From Geodermatophilus arenarius (GTDB lineage: Bacteria > Actinomycetota > Actinomycetes > Mycobacteriales > Geodermatophilaceae): DNA of 64,000 nt. The DNA lies in contig NZ_JBHSGR010000006.1 of assembly GCF_042654585.1 (NCBI RefSeq), positions 1-64,000 of the forward strand, read 5' to 3'. A program made the translations under genes and the position numbers. The notes below the pieces were generated by a model. It did no database searches. It saw only the letters and a list, made by a program, of their open reading frames with translations, and was not told the origin of the DNA. Shown piece by piece: positions 34,811 through 42,662 of the stretch (positions within the stretch are counted from its first letter, which is position 1; every line of letters starts with the position of its first letter).

Positions 34811-36274
34811 GTGACGGACGTCGCCCCAGCGCAGACCCCACCCGCACCCACGACCCTCGGCGAGCTCCGTGCCAGCGGAGCCGTCGCCCGGCCGGTCAAG
34901 GCCGAGATCCGCGCCAACCTGCTCGCCCGCCTGGGCGCCGGCGAGCCCACCCTCCCGGGCATCGTCGGCTTCGAGGACACCGTCGTCCCCGAGGTCGAGC
35001 GGGCCCTCATCGCCGGCCACGACCTCGTCCTGCTGGGCGAGCGCGGCCAGGGCAAGACCCGCCTCATCCGCACCCTCGTCGGCCTGCTCGACGAGTGGAC
35101 GCCGGTCCTCGCCGGCAGCGAGCTCAACGAGCACCCGCTGCAGCCGATCAGCGTGTGGGCGCACCGTCAGATCGCCGAGCACGGCGACGACACCCCGGTC
35201 GGCTGGCTGCACCGCAGCGAGCGCTTCGGCGAGAAGCTGGCCACCCCCGACACCAGCGTGGGCGACCTCATCGGCGACGTCGACCCGATCAAGGTGGCCG
35301 AGGGCCGCACGCTGGGCGACCCCGAGACGGTCCACTACGGCCTGGTCCCGCGCACCAACCGCGGCATCTTCAGCGTCAACGAGCTGCCCGACCTCGCCGA
35401 GCGGATCCAGGTCGCGCTGCTCAACGTGCTCGAGGAGCGCGACATCCAGATCCGCGGCTACCGCGTGCGGCTGCCGCTGGACCTGCTGCTCGTGGCCAGC
35501 GCCAACCCGGAGGACTACACCAACCGCGGGCGGATCATCACCCCGCTCAAGGACCGCTTCGGCGCCGAGGTGCGCACCCACTACCCGCTCGAGCTCGCCG
35601 ACGAGATCCGCCTGCTGGACCAGGAGGCACGGACCAGCGGCCTCGGCGCCCCCAGCGGGCACGACGCGTTCGACGCCCCCGTCGTCCCCCAGCACCTGGT
35701 CGAGATCGTCGCCCGGTTCACCCGGCTGGTCCGCGAGTCCAGCCACGTCGACCAGCGATCCGGCGTCAGCGCCCGGTTCGCGATCGCCGGGCTGGAGACG
35801 GTGGCCGCCTCCGCCGTCCGCCGTGCCGCGATCGCCGGGGAGACCCGGCCGGTGGCCCGGGTGGTCGACCTGCCGGGGGTCGTCCCGGCCAGCCGCGGCA
35901 AGGTCGAGTTCGCCGACGCCGGCAGCGACCCCGACGACGACCGGGAGGTGGAGGTGCTGGAGCACCTGCTGCGGCAGGCGACCGCGCAGACCTTTCGGGC
36001 CCGGTGCGGCGGGCTGGACCTGACCGGCCTGCAGGAGCACTTCACCGGCGGCGAGACCGTCGAGTCCGGCGAGCTGGTGCCGGGCGCGGCGCTGCTGGGC
36101 CAGCTGGGCACCATCCCGCGGCTGGCCGAGCTGCTGGGCCGCCTCGGCGTCCCGGAGGGCGAGGAGTCCGCCGAGCAGGCGGCCGCCGCGGTCGAGTTCG
36201 CCCTCGAGGGGCTCTACCTCACCCGCCGGCTGGCCAAGGACACCGACGGCACCCGCACGGTGTACGGGGCCTGA
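34811..36274 (+). CDS. AAA+ ATPase of the magnesium chelatase/MoxR type
   Basis: This 487-residue protein has Walker A LLGERGQGKT near residue 80, Walker B-like GIFSVNELPDL, sensor 1 LLVASANPEDYTNRG and an arginine-finger region (TPLKDRFGAEVRTHYPL). It looks like the ChlI/BchI-like or MoxR-like AAA+ ATPases that work with VWA partners, here encoded 2 bp downstream. No porphyrin genes are near, so true magnesium chelation is unlikely. A chaperone-like or metal-insertion role is inferred. The start is chosen at GTG 34811 from the leaderless promoter pattern. Confidence 0.9.
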   Translation: MTDVAPAQTPPAPTTLGELRASGAVARPVKAEIRANLLARLGAGEPTLPGIVGFEDTVVPEVERALIAGHDLVLLGERGQGKTRLIRTLVGLLDEWTPVLAGSELNEHPLQPISVWAHRQIAEHGDDTPVGWLHRSERFGEKLATPDTSVGDLIGDVDPIKVAEGRTLGDPETVHYGLVPRTNRGIFSVNELPDLAERIQVALLNVLEERDIQIRGYRVRLPLDLLLVASANPEDYTNRGRIITPLKDRFGAEVRTHYPLELADEIRLLDQEARTSGLGAPSGHDAFDAPVVPQHLVEIVARFTRLVRESSHVDQRSGVSARFAIAGLETVAASAVRRAAIAGETRPVARVVDLPGVVPASRGKVEFADAGSDPDDDREVEVLEHLLRQATAQTFRARCGGLDLTGLQEHFTGGETVESGELVPGAALLGQLGTIPRLAELLGRLGVPEGEESAEQAAAAVEFALEGLYLTRRLAKDTDGTRTVYGA

Positions 36275-36276
36275 CG

Positions 36277-38265
36277 GTGGCGCGCCCACGCCCCGGCAGG
36301 GGGTACCGGTACGGCCGCTGGCGGGGCGGGCCCGACCCGCTGGCCCCGCCCTACGACCTGGGCAGCGCCGTCGACGAGATCGGCGACTCGGTGCTCGGCG
36401 GGAGCGGCGTCCGCGAGGCGCTGCGGGAGCTGCTGCGCCGCGGCATGGACGGCCGGCGCGGGCTCGACGAGCTGCGCCGCTCGGTGCGGGAGCGGCTGCG
36501 GCAGGCCCGCACCGCGGGCCGGATGGACGGCACGCTGCAGGAGGTCCGCGAGCTGCTCGACCGGGCGCTCGCGGCCGAGCGCCGGGAGCTGTTCCCCGAC
36601 CCCGACGACCTGGCCCGGCTCAAGGAGGCCGAGCTCGACGCGCTGCCGCAGGACACCGCGGGCGCGGTCCGGGCGCTCAAGGAGTACGACTGGGCCTCGG
36701 CCGAGGCCCGGCAGACCTACGACCAGATCCAGGACCTGCTGCGGCGGGAGGTGCTCGACAGCTCCTTCGCCAACATGAAGCAGGCGCTGCAGAACGCCAC
36801 CGAGCAGGACGTGCAGGCGGTCAAGGACATGGTCGCCGACCTGTCGCAGCTGGTGGACGCGCACAACCGCGGTGAGGACACCGAGGAGCGCTTCCGCGAG
36901 TTCATGGAGAAGCACGGGCAGTTCTTCCCCGACGACCCCCAGTCGGTGGACGAGCTGATCGACTCCCTCGCCCGCCGGGCCGCCGCGCAGGAGCGGATGA
37001 TGGCCGGCCTGTCGCCCGAGCAGCGGGCGGAGCTGGCCGACCTGATGGCGCAGACCATGTCCGACCTGGGGCTGGCCAGCGAGATGGCCCACCTGCAGGA
37101 CGCGCTGCGCCAGGCCCGTCCCGACCTGCCCTGGGGCCAGCGCGGCCAGGTGCCCGACGGCGAGCAGGGCCTGGGCCTCGGCGACGCCACCAGCGCCGTC
37201 GCGGAGCTGGCCGACCTCGAGGCGCTGTCCAACCAGCTCTCGCAGGGCTACGCCGGCGCCTCGCTGGCCGACGTCGACGAGGAGCTGCTGGAGCAGGCGC
37301 TGGGCCGCGAGGCCGTCGACGACCTCGCGGCGCTGCGGCAGATGGAGCGCGAGCTGGAGCGGCAGGGCTACCTCAACCGCTCCGACGGCAAGCTGGAGCT
37401 CTCGCCGAAGGCGGTGCGCCGGCTGGGCGCCACCGCGCTGCGGCGGGTGTTCGCCAAGCTCGACGCCACCGGCCGCGGCGAGCACGACGTCGCCGACGCC
37501 GGCGCCGCCGGGGAGCTCACCGGCAGCTCGCGGGAGTGGCAGTTCGGCGACGAGCAGCCGCTCGACGTCGTCCGCACGGTCCGCAACGCCGTGCTGCGCA
37601 CCGCCGGCGACCCGCACGGGGACGGCGACCGCCGGGTCCGCATCGCCGTCGAGGACTTCGAGGTCGTGGAGACCGAGCGGCGCACCGGCGCCGCGGTCGC
37701 GCTGCTGGTCGACCTGTCCTACTCGATGGCGCTGCGCGGCACGTGGGGGGCGGCCAAGTCGACGGCGATGGCGCTGCACTCGCTGGTGACCACCCGCTTC
37801 CCGCAGGACGCGATCCAGATCATCGGGTTCTCGTCGACCGCGCAGGTGCTCAAGCCCGAGACGCTGGCCGAGCTGAGCGTCGACACGCTGCAGGGCACCA
37901 ACCTGCAGCACGGGCTGATCCTCGCCCGCCGGTTCCTGGCCCGGCACCGGGACGCGGAGCCGGTGGTCCTCGTGGTCACCGACGGCGAGCCGACGGCGCA
38001 CCTGGAGGAGGACGGCACGCCGTACTTCTGCTGGCCGCCGATGCCCGAGACGATCGCCCGGACCGTCGCCGAGGTGGAGCGGGTGGCCCGGTCCGGCGCG
38101 ACGCTCAACGTGTTCGCGCTCGACCCCGAGCCGGGGCTGGTGCACTTCGTCCACGACATCACCGCGCGCGCCGGCGGCCGGGTCTTCACGCCCGACAGCG
38201 AGCGGCTCGGCGAGTACGTCGTCGCGGACTACCTGCGCACCCGTCGGGGACGCCGGGCCCGCTGA
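36277..38265 (+). CDS. VWA domain protein, partner of the AAA+ ATPase
   Basis: This 662-residue protein is read from GTG 36277, 2 bp after the ATPase stop. The first ~440 residues are mostly charged helices, probably coiled coil (for example EVRELLDRALAAERRELFPD, DQIQDLLRREVLDSSFANMK). The C-terminal von Willebrand A domain (about 465-650) has the MIDAS motif LLVDLSYSMAL (DxSxS), then the TNLQHGL threonine and the VVTDGEPT aspartate. AAA+/VWA pairs act as ATP-driven metal-dependent remodelling machines, as in magnesium chelatase I/D and CbbQO. The target here is unknown. A GC hairpin follows the stop. Confidence 0.9.
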   Translation: MARPRPGRGYRYGRWRGGPDPLAPPYDLGSAVDEIGDSVLGGSGVREALRELLRRGMDGRRGLDELRRSVRERLRQARTAGRMDGTLQEVRELLDRALAAERRELFPDPDDLARLKEAELDALPQDTAGAVRALKEYDWASAEARQTYDQIQDLLRREVLDSSFANMKQALQNATEQDVQAVKDMVADLSQLVDAHNRGEDTEERFREFMEKHGQFFPDDPQSVDELIDSLARRAAAQERMMAGLSPEQRAELADLMAQTMSDLGLASEMAHLQDALRQARPDLPWGQRGQVPDGEQGLGLGDATSAVAELADLEALSNQLSQGYAGASLADVDEELLEQALGREAVDDLAALRQMERELERQGYLNRSDGKLELSPKAVRRLGATALRRVFAKLDATGRGEHDVADAGAAGELTGSSREWQFGDEQPLDVVRTVRNAVLRTAGDPHGDGDRRVRIAVEDFEVVETERRTGAAVALLVDLSYSMALRGTWGAAKSTAMALHSLVTTRFPQDAIQIIGFSSTAQVLKPETLAELSVDTLQGTNLQHGLILARRFLARHRDAEPVVLVVTDGEPTAHLEEDGTPYFCWPPMPETIARTVAEVERVARSGATLNVFALDPEPGLVHFVHDITARAGGRVFTPDSERLGEYVVADYLRTRRGRRAR

Positions 38266-38956
38266 GGGGAGGGGTCGCCGCGGGCCCCGGGCCCGCGGCG
38301 GCCCTACCCGGACCGGCGGGCGGCCACCGGCCCTCAGCGGCGGCGCAGCACCCGGCCGTCGGGAGGGTGCGACCGCTCAGGAGCGCGACCAGCGGGCCGC
38401 TGTCCGCGCGGACGACCTCACCGTCGCCCCGGCTCCACGCGGTGTCGGCGGCCTCGAGGCGGACACCGGTCAGGTCGAGCCCGAAGACGGCGCCGTCCGC
38501 GGCGGCGAGCCGGTCGAGGACGGCGACCACGGCCCCGGCCGGTGCGACCGGCGGCCGCCCGAGCGCGACGGTCACGTCCAGGGAGTGGATGACGGCGTGG
38601 CTCAGGGCCCCGGCCGCGCCACCGCCCGGCGGCTGCCACCCGTGCAGGACCGGCGAGCGCAGGGCGTCCAGCAGCTCGGCTGCCGGCAGGGAGGCGTCGC
38701 GGTCCGCCACGGTGTCGGAGAGCCGGGCGAAGTCCCCGCCCGCGGCCGCCATCTCGGCCCCGAACTGCTCGGCCGACAGCCGCGCGGGCATCGTCACGTG
38801 CGCCACCACGTGCCGGACCCGCCAGCCCGCGCACAGCGAGGGGGCGTCCCAGGTGCCGGCCGGCCCGGAGGCCAGCAGGTCCGCCAGGCCGTCGTACGTC
38901 TGCCCCACCCAGGACCGGAGGTCGTGCGCGTCCACCTCGTGCAGGCTCTCCGCCAT
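38186..38956 (-). CDS. TIGR03083-type maleylpyruvate isomerase-like protein, probable C-terminal frameshift
   Basis: The open frame encodes 256 residues from ATG 38956 (AAGGGGACGAG upstream). Residues 1-200 follow the DinB-fold family: WDAPSLCAGWRVRHVVAHVT, then SHAVIHSLDVTVALGRPP and GPLVALLSGRTLP. After LSGRTLP the frame becomes Pro/Gly/Arg noise and runs 80 bp into the convergent VWA gene. Adding one C in the CCC run near 38355 would give DGRVLRRR and a stop at 38334, the family-like end, for about 207 residues. So the listed end is probably an artefact of a single-base deletion or error. Some family members use mycothiol; the substrate here is unknown. Confidence 0.75.
   Translation of the reverse strand: MAESLHEVDAHDLRSWVGQTYDGLADLLASGPAGTWDAPSLCAGWRVRHVVAHVTMPARLSAEQFGAEMAAAGGDFARLSDTVADRDASLPAAELLDALRSPVLHGWQPPGGGAAGALSHAVIHSLDVTVALGRPPVAPAGAVVAVLDRLAAADGAVFGLDLTGVRLEAADTAWSRGDGEVVRADSGPLVALLSGRTLPTAGCCAAAEGRWPPAGPGRAAAGPGPAATPPLSGPGVPDGCAGSPRRRTRRAARCRA
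38277..38299. terminator. Hairpin after the VWA gene
   Basis: GCCGCGGGCC pairs with GGCCCGCGGC around a 3-base loop, starting 12 bp after the VWA stop. It also lies just beyond the probable original end of the convergent TIGR03083 gene (38334), so it could serve both. Confidence 0.6.
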
Positions 38957-39209
38957 CTCGTCCCCTTCTCTCGTCCGGCTGGTCAGGGTGCCGGGTCACG
39001 GGCGCCCAGGGGTGGACGCCCCGCGGCGGAGGAACTCATCGGTCCTGGCCCGGACGGGGCTGGGCCGCTGGGCGCCGGGGGCGGCCGCGGTCGGTCGGCT
39101 GCTCGTCGGCGGCGCACGTGCGTGGGTCCGGGGCGCCGCGTTGCGCCGGGCAGCCGGTGACCGGGCGCCGGCCCCTCCCGGCCGCGGTCCACGCTCGGTG
39201 CTCGCCCGA

Positions 39210-39215
39210 TAGCGT
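39210..39215 (+). promoter_or_regulatory. -10 box of leaderless promoter for the lipoprotein gene
   Basis: TAGCGT ends 6 bases before GTG 39222 with no ribosome site, the same arrangement as other leaderless starts here. The rest of the 265-bp gap 38957-39221 shows no gene. Confidence 0.45.
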
Positions 39216-39221
39216 GGCGCC

Positions 39222-39661
39222 GTGTCCCGATCGACCCGGCTCCTCCGCGCCGGCCTGCTCACCGCGGCCGGCGCCCTGCTGATCGCCGGCTGCGGAGGCG
39301 GCGGGGACGACTCCTCCGCGGCGTCGAGGCCACCCCGGTCGTGACGCAGCTGAGCGCCGCCCTCGAGGCGGCCGAGACCCGGGGCGTCGCGGCCCTGCCG
39401 CCCCTGCTCGACCAGGCCGTCACCGCGTTCGACGGCGTGACCGCCCCCGGGGAGGTCGCCGCCGACCGGCAGGCGGTCCGCGACGGGCTCGCGCGGCTGC
39501 GCGCCCAGGTCGGCGCCATCGACCCGGACAGCCCGGACGCCGACGGGCGGGTGGACGGCGCCGTCACCGCCGTCGAGGGCTCGGCGGCCGGACCGGCGCT
39601 GTCGCGCGTCGGGGCCCACCACGACCGGAACTGCGGCTCCGGGGCCGCGCCCACGAGGTGA
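39222..39661 (+). pseudogene. Frameshifted small lipoprotein gene
   Basis: GTG 39222 opens a 40-residue frame with a complete lipoprotein signal: basic start, hydrophobic stretch, lipobox LLIAGC, then GGGGDDSSAAS, ending at TGA 39344. The next frame (ending 39661) continues as a helical secreted domain: ATPVVTQLSAALEAAETRG, then LLDQAVTAFDGVTAPGEVAA and DGRVDGAVTAVEG. A single added C near 39330 (GCGTC-C-GAG) joins the two into a lipoprotein of about 146 residues. The function is unknown. Either a true frameshift mutation or a sequencing error is possible. Its end overlaps the next gene start by four bases. Confidence 0.65.
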
Positions 39662-40116
39662 CCGTCACGGTCGAGGAGGTCGGCGTCGACGTCGTCCTGC
39701 CGCTGCGCAGCGCCGTCCTGCGCGACGGCGGGCCGGCCGCGATGCCCGGCGACGACGACCCCGCGACCGTGCACCTCGCGGCCCGGACCGCCGACGGGCG
39801 GGTGGTCGGCGTCGTCCGGCTGTCGCCCGCTCCCTGCCCGTGGCAGCCGGCCCGGGCGCCGTGGCAGCTGCGCGGCATGGCCACCGACCCCGCCGTGCGG
39901 GGCACCGGGGCCGGCCGCGCGCTGGTCGCGGCCGGCCGGGAGCTGCTCGCCGCGCGGGACGCGGACCTGCTGTGGTGCGACGCCCGCGTCCCCGCGGCCG
40001 GCTTCTACGAGCGGATGGGCTTCCGCGTGGTGACCGCGCCGTTCGACGTCGCGGGCATCGGCCCGCACGTCGGCATGCTCACCCCACTCGGAGCGGGTGG
40101 GCGCCGCTCGAGCTGA
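39658..40116 (+). CDS. GNAT family N-acetyltransferase
   Basis: This 152-residue protein starts at GTG 39658, overlapping the stop of the preceding lipoprotein frame. The acetyl-CoA binding motif A is LRGMATDPAVRGTGAGRALVAAG (R/Q-x-x-G-x-G/A pattern), followed by the DLLWCDARVPAAGFYERMGFRVV motif B that ends GNAT domains. The acceptor substrate cannot be inferred. The last ~13 residues overlap the 3' end of the convergent DUF2252 gene. The length is normal for a single GNAT domain. Confidence 0.88.
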   Translation: MTVTVEEVGVDVVLPLRSAVLRDGGPAAMPGDDDPATVHLAARTADGRVVGVVRLSPAPCPWQPARAPWQLRGMATDPAVRGTGAGRALVAAGRELLAARDADLLWCDARVPAAGFYERMGFRVVTAPFDVAGIGPHVGMLTPLGAGGRRSS

Positions 40117-41455
40117 TCCCGGGGATGCGTCCGGCGCGGAAGGCGTCGACGAACAGCCGGTGGTCCTCCTGCGTCTGCCGCGCGTAGGAGTGCGCGAAGT
40201 CGACCAGGTCGGCGACGAACTCCTCCCGCCGGCCGCCGACCATCGCCGACACCGCGTCCTCGGTCTGGAAGTCGACCAGCGTGTGGTCGCTGTCGACGTC
40301 CCCGACGCAGTGCATCTTCGCCGTCGCCCGGCCCAGCTGGGCCACGACCGGGGCGATCTCCTCGGGCTCGGTGAGGTCCTCCCAGTCCAGGTCCACCTCG
40401 TAGGGCGAGAGCTCCTGGACGACGAACCCGACGCCGTCGATCTCGGTGTGGCCGAGGAACTGCGAGGCGTTGGCCTGCAGCGCCCGCTGGCTGACCGCGG
40501 TGCGGTGCCCGTGGTGCTCGAAGTAGGAGCGGATCCGCTCGTCGCGGACGATCCGGCTGGGCGCGGCCACGTTGCCCTGCTTGAGCGACAGGACGACGTC
40601 GTTCTCCAGCGCCTGGTCGTAGCCCTCGAGCAGCACGTTGTAGGCGGGCAGGCCGGCGCTGCCGATGCCGAACCCGCCCGTGCCGATGACGTCCTTGACG
40701 TCGTAGGCGACGTCGCGGCGGCGCACCGGCGGGACGACGGTCTCCCGCCAGCGGTCCAGCGCGGCGAGCACCCGGTCGCGCTCGGCGTCCTCGAGCCGGC
40801 GGGTGCGGCCGCCGTCGGCGAACCGCCGCTGGTAGGTCTCGACGACGGTCGTGCGGTCGAGCAGCGCGGCCCGCGTGCGGGTGGTCGTCTCGAGGATCGC
40901 CTCGCGGACGGCGCCCTCGGTGTTCGCGGCGGTCAGCGCGAACGAGCGGTCGTCGTCGGAGCGGCGGAACGCCTCCACCTGGTCCAGGTAGGCGCCGAGG
41001 TAGGTGCCGACCAGCTCCCCGATCACGTCGTCGCCCAGGGCCTTGCGCCACGCCAGCAGCGCGAAGCTGGCGGCGAACCGGCGCAGGTCCCAGGTGACCG
41101 AGCCGACGTAGGCCTCGTCGAAGTCGTTGACGTCGAACACGATCCGCCCGGCGCCGTCCATGTAGGTGCCGAAGTTCTCCGCGTGCAGGTCGCCCTGGAT
41201 CCACACCCGGCTGGTCCGCTCGTCGCACCAGGGGTCCTCGAGGCGGTCCATGTCGGCGTAGAAGAGGCAGGCGCTGCCTCGGTAGAACGCGAAGGGGTCG
41301 GCGGCCATCTTGCGGAACTTGGTGCGGAAGGCGTCGGCGTCGACGGCCATCAGCTCGGAGAAGGCCTCGACCAGGACGTCGACGATCAGCTGCGAGCGGT
41401 CACCGGGAGTTCGATCGGGGGCCACCCGTCGGGGGGATTCGGACACGGGGCGCAC
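40079..41455 (-). CDS. DUF2252 family protein
   Basis: This 458-residue protein has the DUF2252 blocks: ADPFAFYRGSACLFYADM, WIQGDLHAENFGTYMDG, FDVNDFDEAYVGSVTWDL, VIGTGGFGIGSAG, VLLEGYDQALENDVVLSLKQG and a C-terminal LVDFAHSYARQTQEDH. GDLHxxNFG and FDxNDFD resemble the catalytic and metal loops of aminoglycoside-phosphotransferase-like kinases, so a kinase-like fold is plausible; the activity is not established. GTG 41455 is used; another GTG nine bases in is possible. It diverges from the SGNH hydrolase gene. Confidence 0.9.
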   Translation of the reverse strand: MRPVSESPRRVAPDRTPGDRSQLIVDVLVEAFSELMAVDADAFRTKFRKMAADPFAFYRGSACLFYADMDRLEDPWCDERTSRVWIQGDLHAENFGTYMDGAGRIVFDVNDFDEAYVGSVTWDLRRFAASFALLAWRKALGDDVIGELVGTYLGAYLDQVEAFRRSDDDRSFALTAANTEGAVREAILETTTRTRAALLDRTTVVETYQRRFADGGRTRRLEDAERDRVLAALDRWRETVVPPVRRRDVAYDVKDVIGTGGFGIGSAGLPAYNVLLEGYDQALENDVVLSLKQGNVAAPSRIVRDERIRSYFEHHGHRTAVSQRALQANASQFLGHTEIDGVGFVVQELSPYEVDLDWEDLTEPEEIAPVVAQLGRATAKMHCVGDVDSDHTLVDFQTEDAVSAMVGGRREEFVADLVDFAHSYARQTQEDHRLFVDAFRAGRIPGISSSGAHPLRVG

Positions 41456-41514
41456 CGTAGGGGCCGACTAGCCTGCAGGACAGACGGTTGCGCGGCGCGA
41501 CGGGCGGGGTGGCG

Positions 41515-42528
41515 GTGACGAGGGCGAGCAGGGCGCGACGGCTGGCGGCCGGCGCCGCCTACGGCGGCACCGGGCTGGGCCTGGCCGGGGCCGGGCTGCT
41601 CGGGCTGCTCCGTCTCCAGGCCCTCGCGGCCCGCCGCCGGGTGGAGGCGCGGACGTCGAAGCAGGACCCGCCCTCCGGCGACGGCGTCTACGGCCGGGGC
41701 CGCGGCAAGCCGATCGTGTTCACCGTGCTCGGCGACTCCAGCGCCGTCGGCCTGGGCGTCACGCGCGCCACGGAGACCCCCGGCGTGCTGCTCGCCGCCG
41801 CGCTGACCGAGCTCGCCGAGCGCCCTGTGCGGCTGGTCCGGCTGGCCGTCTCCGGCGCCGAGTCCTGCGAGCTGGACCCGCAGGTCGAGGCCGCGCTGGT
41901 CCAGCGGCCCGACGTCGCGCTGATCATGATCGGCGCCAACGACGTCACCACCCGCACCCGGCCGTCGGTGTCGGTGCGCCACCTGGCCGACGCGGTGCGG
42001 CGGCTGCGCGAGGCGGGCGCGCAGGTCGTCGTCGGCACCTGCCCCGACCTCGGGACGATCCGGCCGATCGGGCAGCCGCTGCGGCTCCTGGCCCGGCGGT
42101 GGAGCCGGCAGCTGGCCGCGGCGCAGACGATCGCCGTCGTGGAGGCCGGCGGGCGGACGGTGTCGCTCGGCTCGGTGCTCGGGCCGAGCTTCGCCCAGGA
42201 CCGCTCGCTGTTCAGCGTCGACGAGTTCCACCCCAGCGCGGCCGGCTACGCGCAGGCCGCCGCGGTCATCCTCCCCGCGCTCGCCGACGCCATCGGCGTC
42301 TGGCCCGCCCGGGCCGAGCGCGGCCGGCTGCGCCGCACCTCGGTGCGCCCGGTGGCCCAGGCGGCGGCGCGGGCCGCCGGGCGCCCGGGCACCGAGGTGC
42401 GGGCCACCGAGGTCCGCGGCTCGGGCACCGGGCCCCTGGGCCCCTGGGCCCGGCTGCTGCGCCGCCGGCCCAGCGAGCTGCCCACGCCCGAGGAGGCCGG
42501 CCAGGCCAGGGAGGCGTCGGTCGGCTGA
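41515..42528 (+). CDS. SGNH/GDSL hydrolase family protein
   Basis: This 337-residue protein is read from GTG 41515, which has GGCGGGG five bases upstream; GTG 41509 or TTG 41488 would add up to nine residues. An N-terminal hydrophobic segment (about 9-35) may be a membrane anchor or uncleaved signal. The SGNH blocks are FTVLGDSSAVGLG (nucleophile Ser), the Gly block near RLAVSGAES, the IGANDVTTR Asn block and DEFHPSAAGYA with catalytic Asp/His. These enzymes are esterases or deacylases acting on lipids or polysaccharides. The Arg/Pro-rich C-terminus (about 265-337) is probably disordered. A TAGCCT box lies at 41469-41474. Confidence 0.88.
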   Translation: MTRASRARRLAAGAAYGGTGLGLAGAGLLGLLRLQALAARRRVEARTSKQDPPSGDGVYGRGRGKPIVFTVLGDSSAVGLGVTRATETPGVLLAAALTELAERPVRLVRLAVSGAESCELDPQVEAALVQRPDVALIMIGANDVTTRTRPSVSVRHLADAVRRLREAGAQVVVGTCPDLGTIRPIGQPLRLLARRWSRQLAAAQTIAVVEAGGRTVSLGSVLGPSFAQDRSLFSVDEFHPSAAGYAQAAAVILPALADAIGVWPARAERGRLRRTSVRPVAQAAARAAGRPGTEVRATEVRGSGTGPLGPWARLLRRRPSELPTPEEAGQAREASVG

Positions 42529-42598
42529 ACGCCGCGTGACCTGCAACACAGCGGCGTCCTGTTCCGGGCGCACCCGCGACCGGCCGCGTACCCGGGGG

Positions 42599-42604
42599 TA
42601 GTTT
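42599..42604 (+). promoter_or_regulatory. Candidate -10 box for the thiolase gene
   Basis: TAGTTT in GGGGGTAGTTTCC gives a leader of about 50 bases ending in a good GGAGG ribosome site. No clear -35 is visible. Confidence 0.4.
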
Positions 42605-42662
42605 CCGGGGTGACCCGACACCCGGCACCCCCGGCCGGGAGCCCCTCACCGTGGAGGACCCC

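Noticed and set aside
34811..38265. ATPase/VWA pair as true magnesium chelatase
   Set aside because: No BchH/CobN-like large subunit and no tetrapyrrole genes are in the window; the VWA protein has a different arm region.
38996..39622. Minus-strand frames over the lipoprotein region
   Set aside because: They are low-complexity and opposite to a lipobox-bearing frame and a leaderless promoter pattern.
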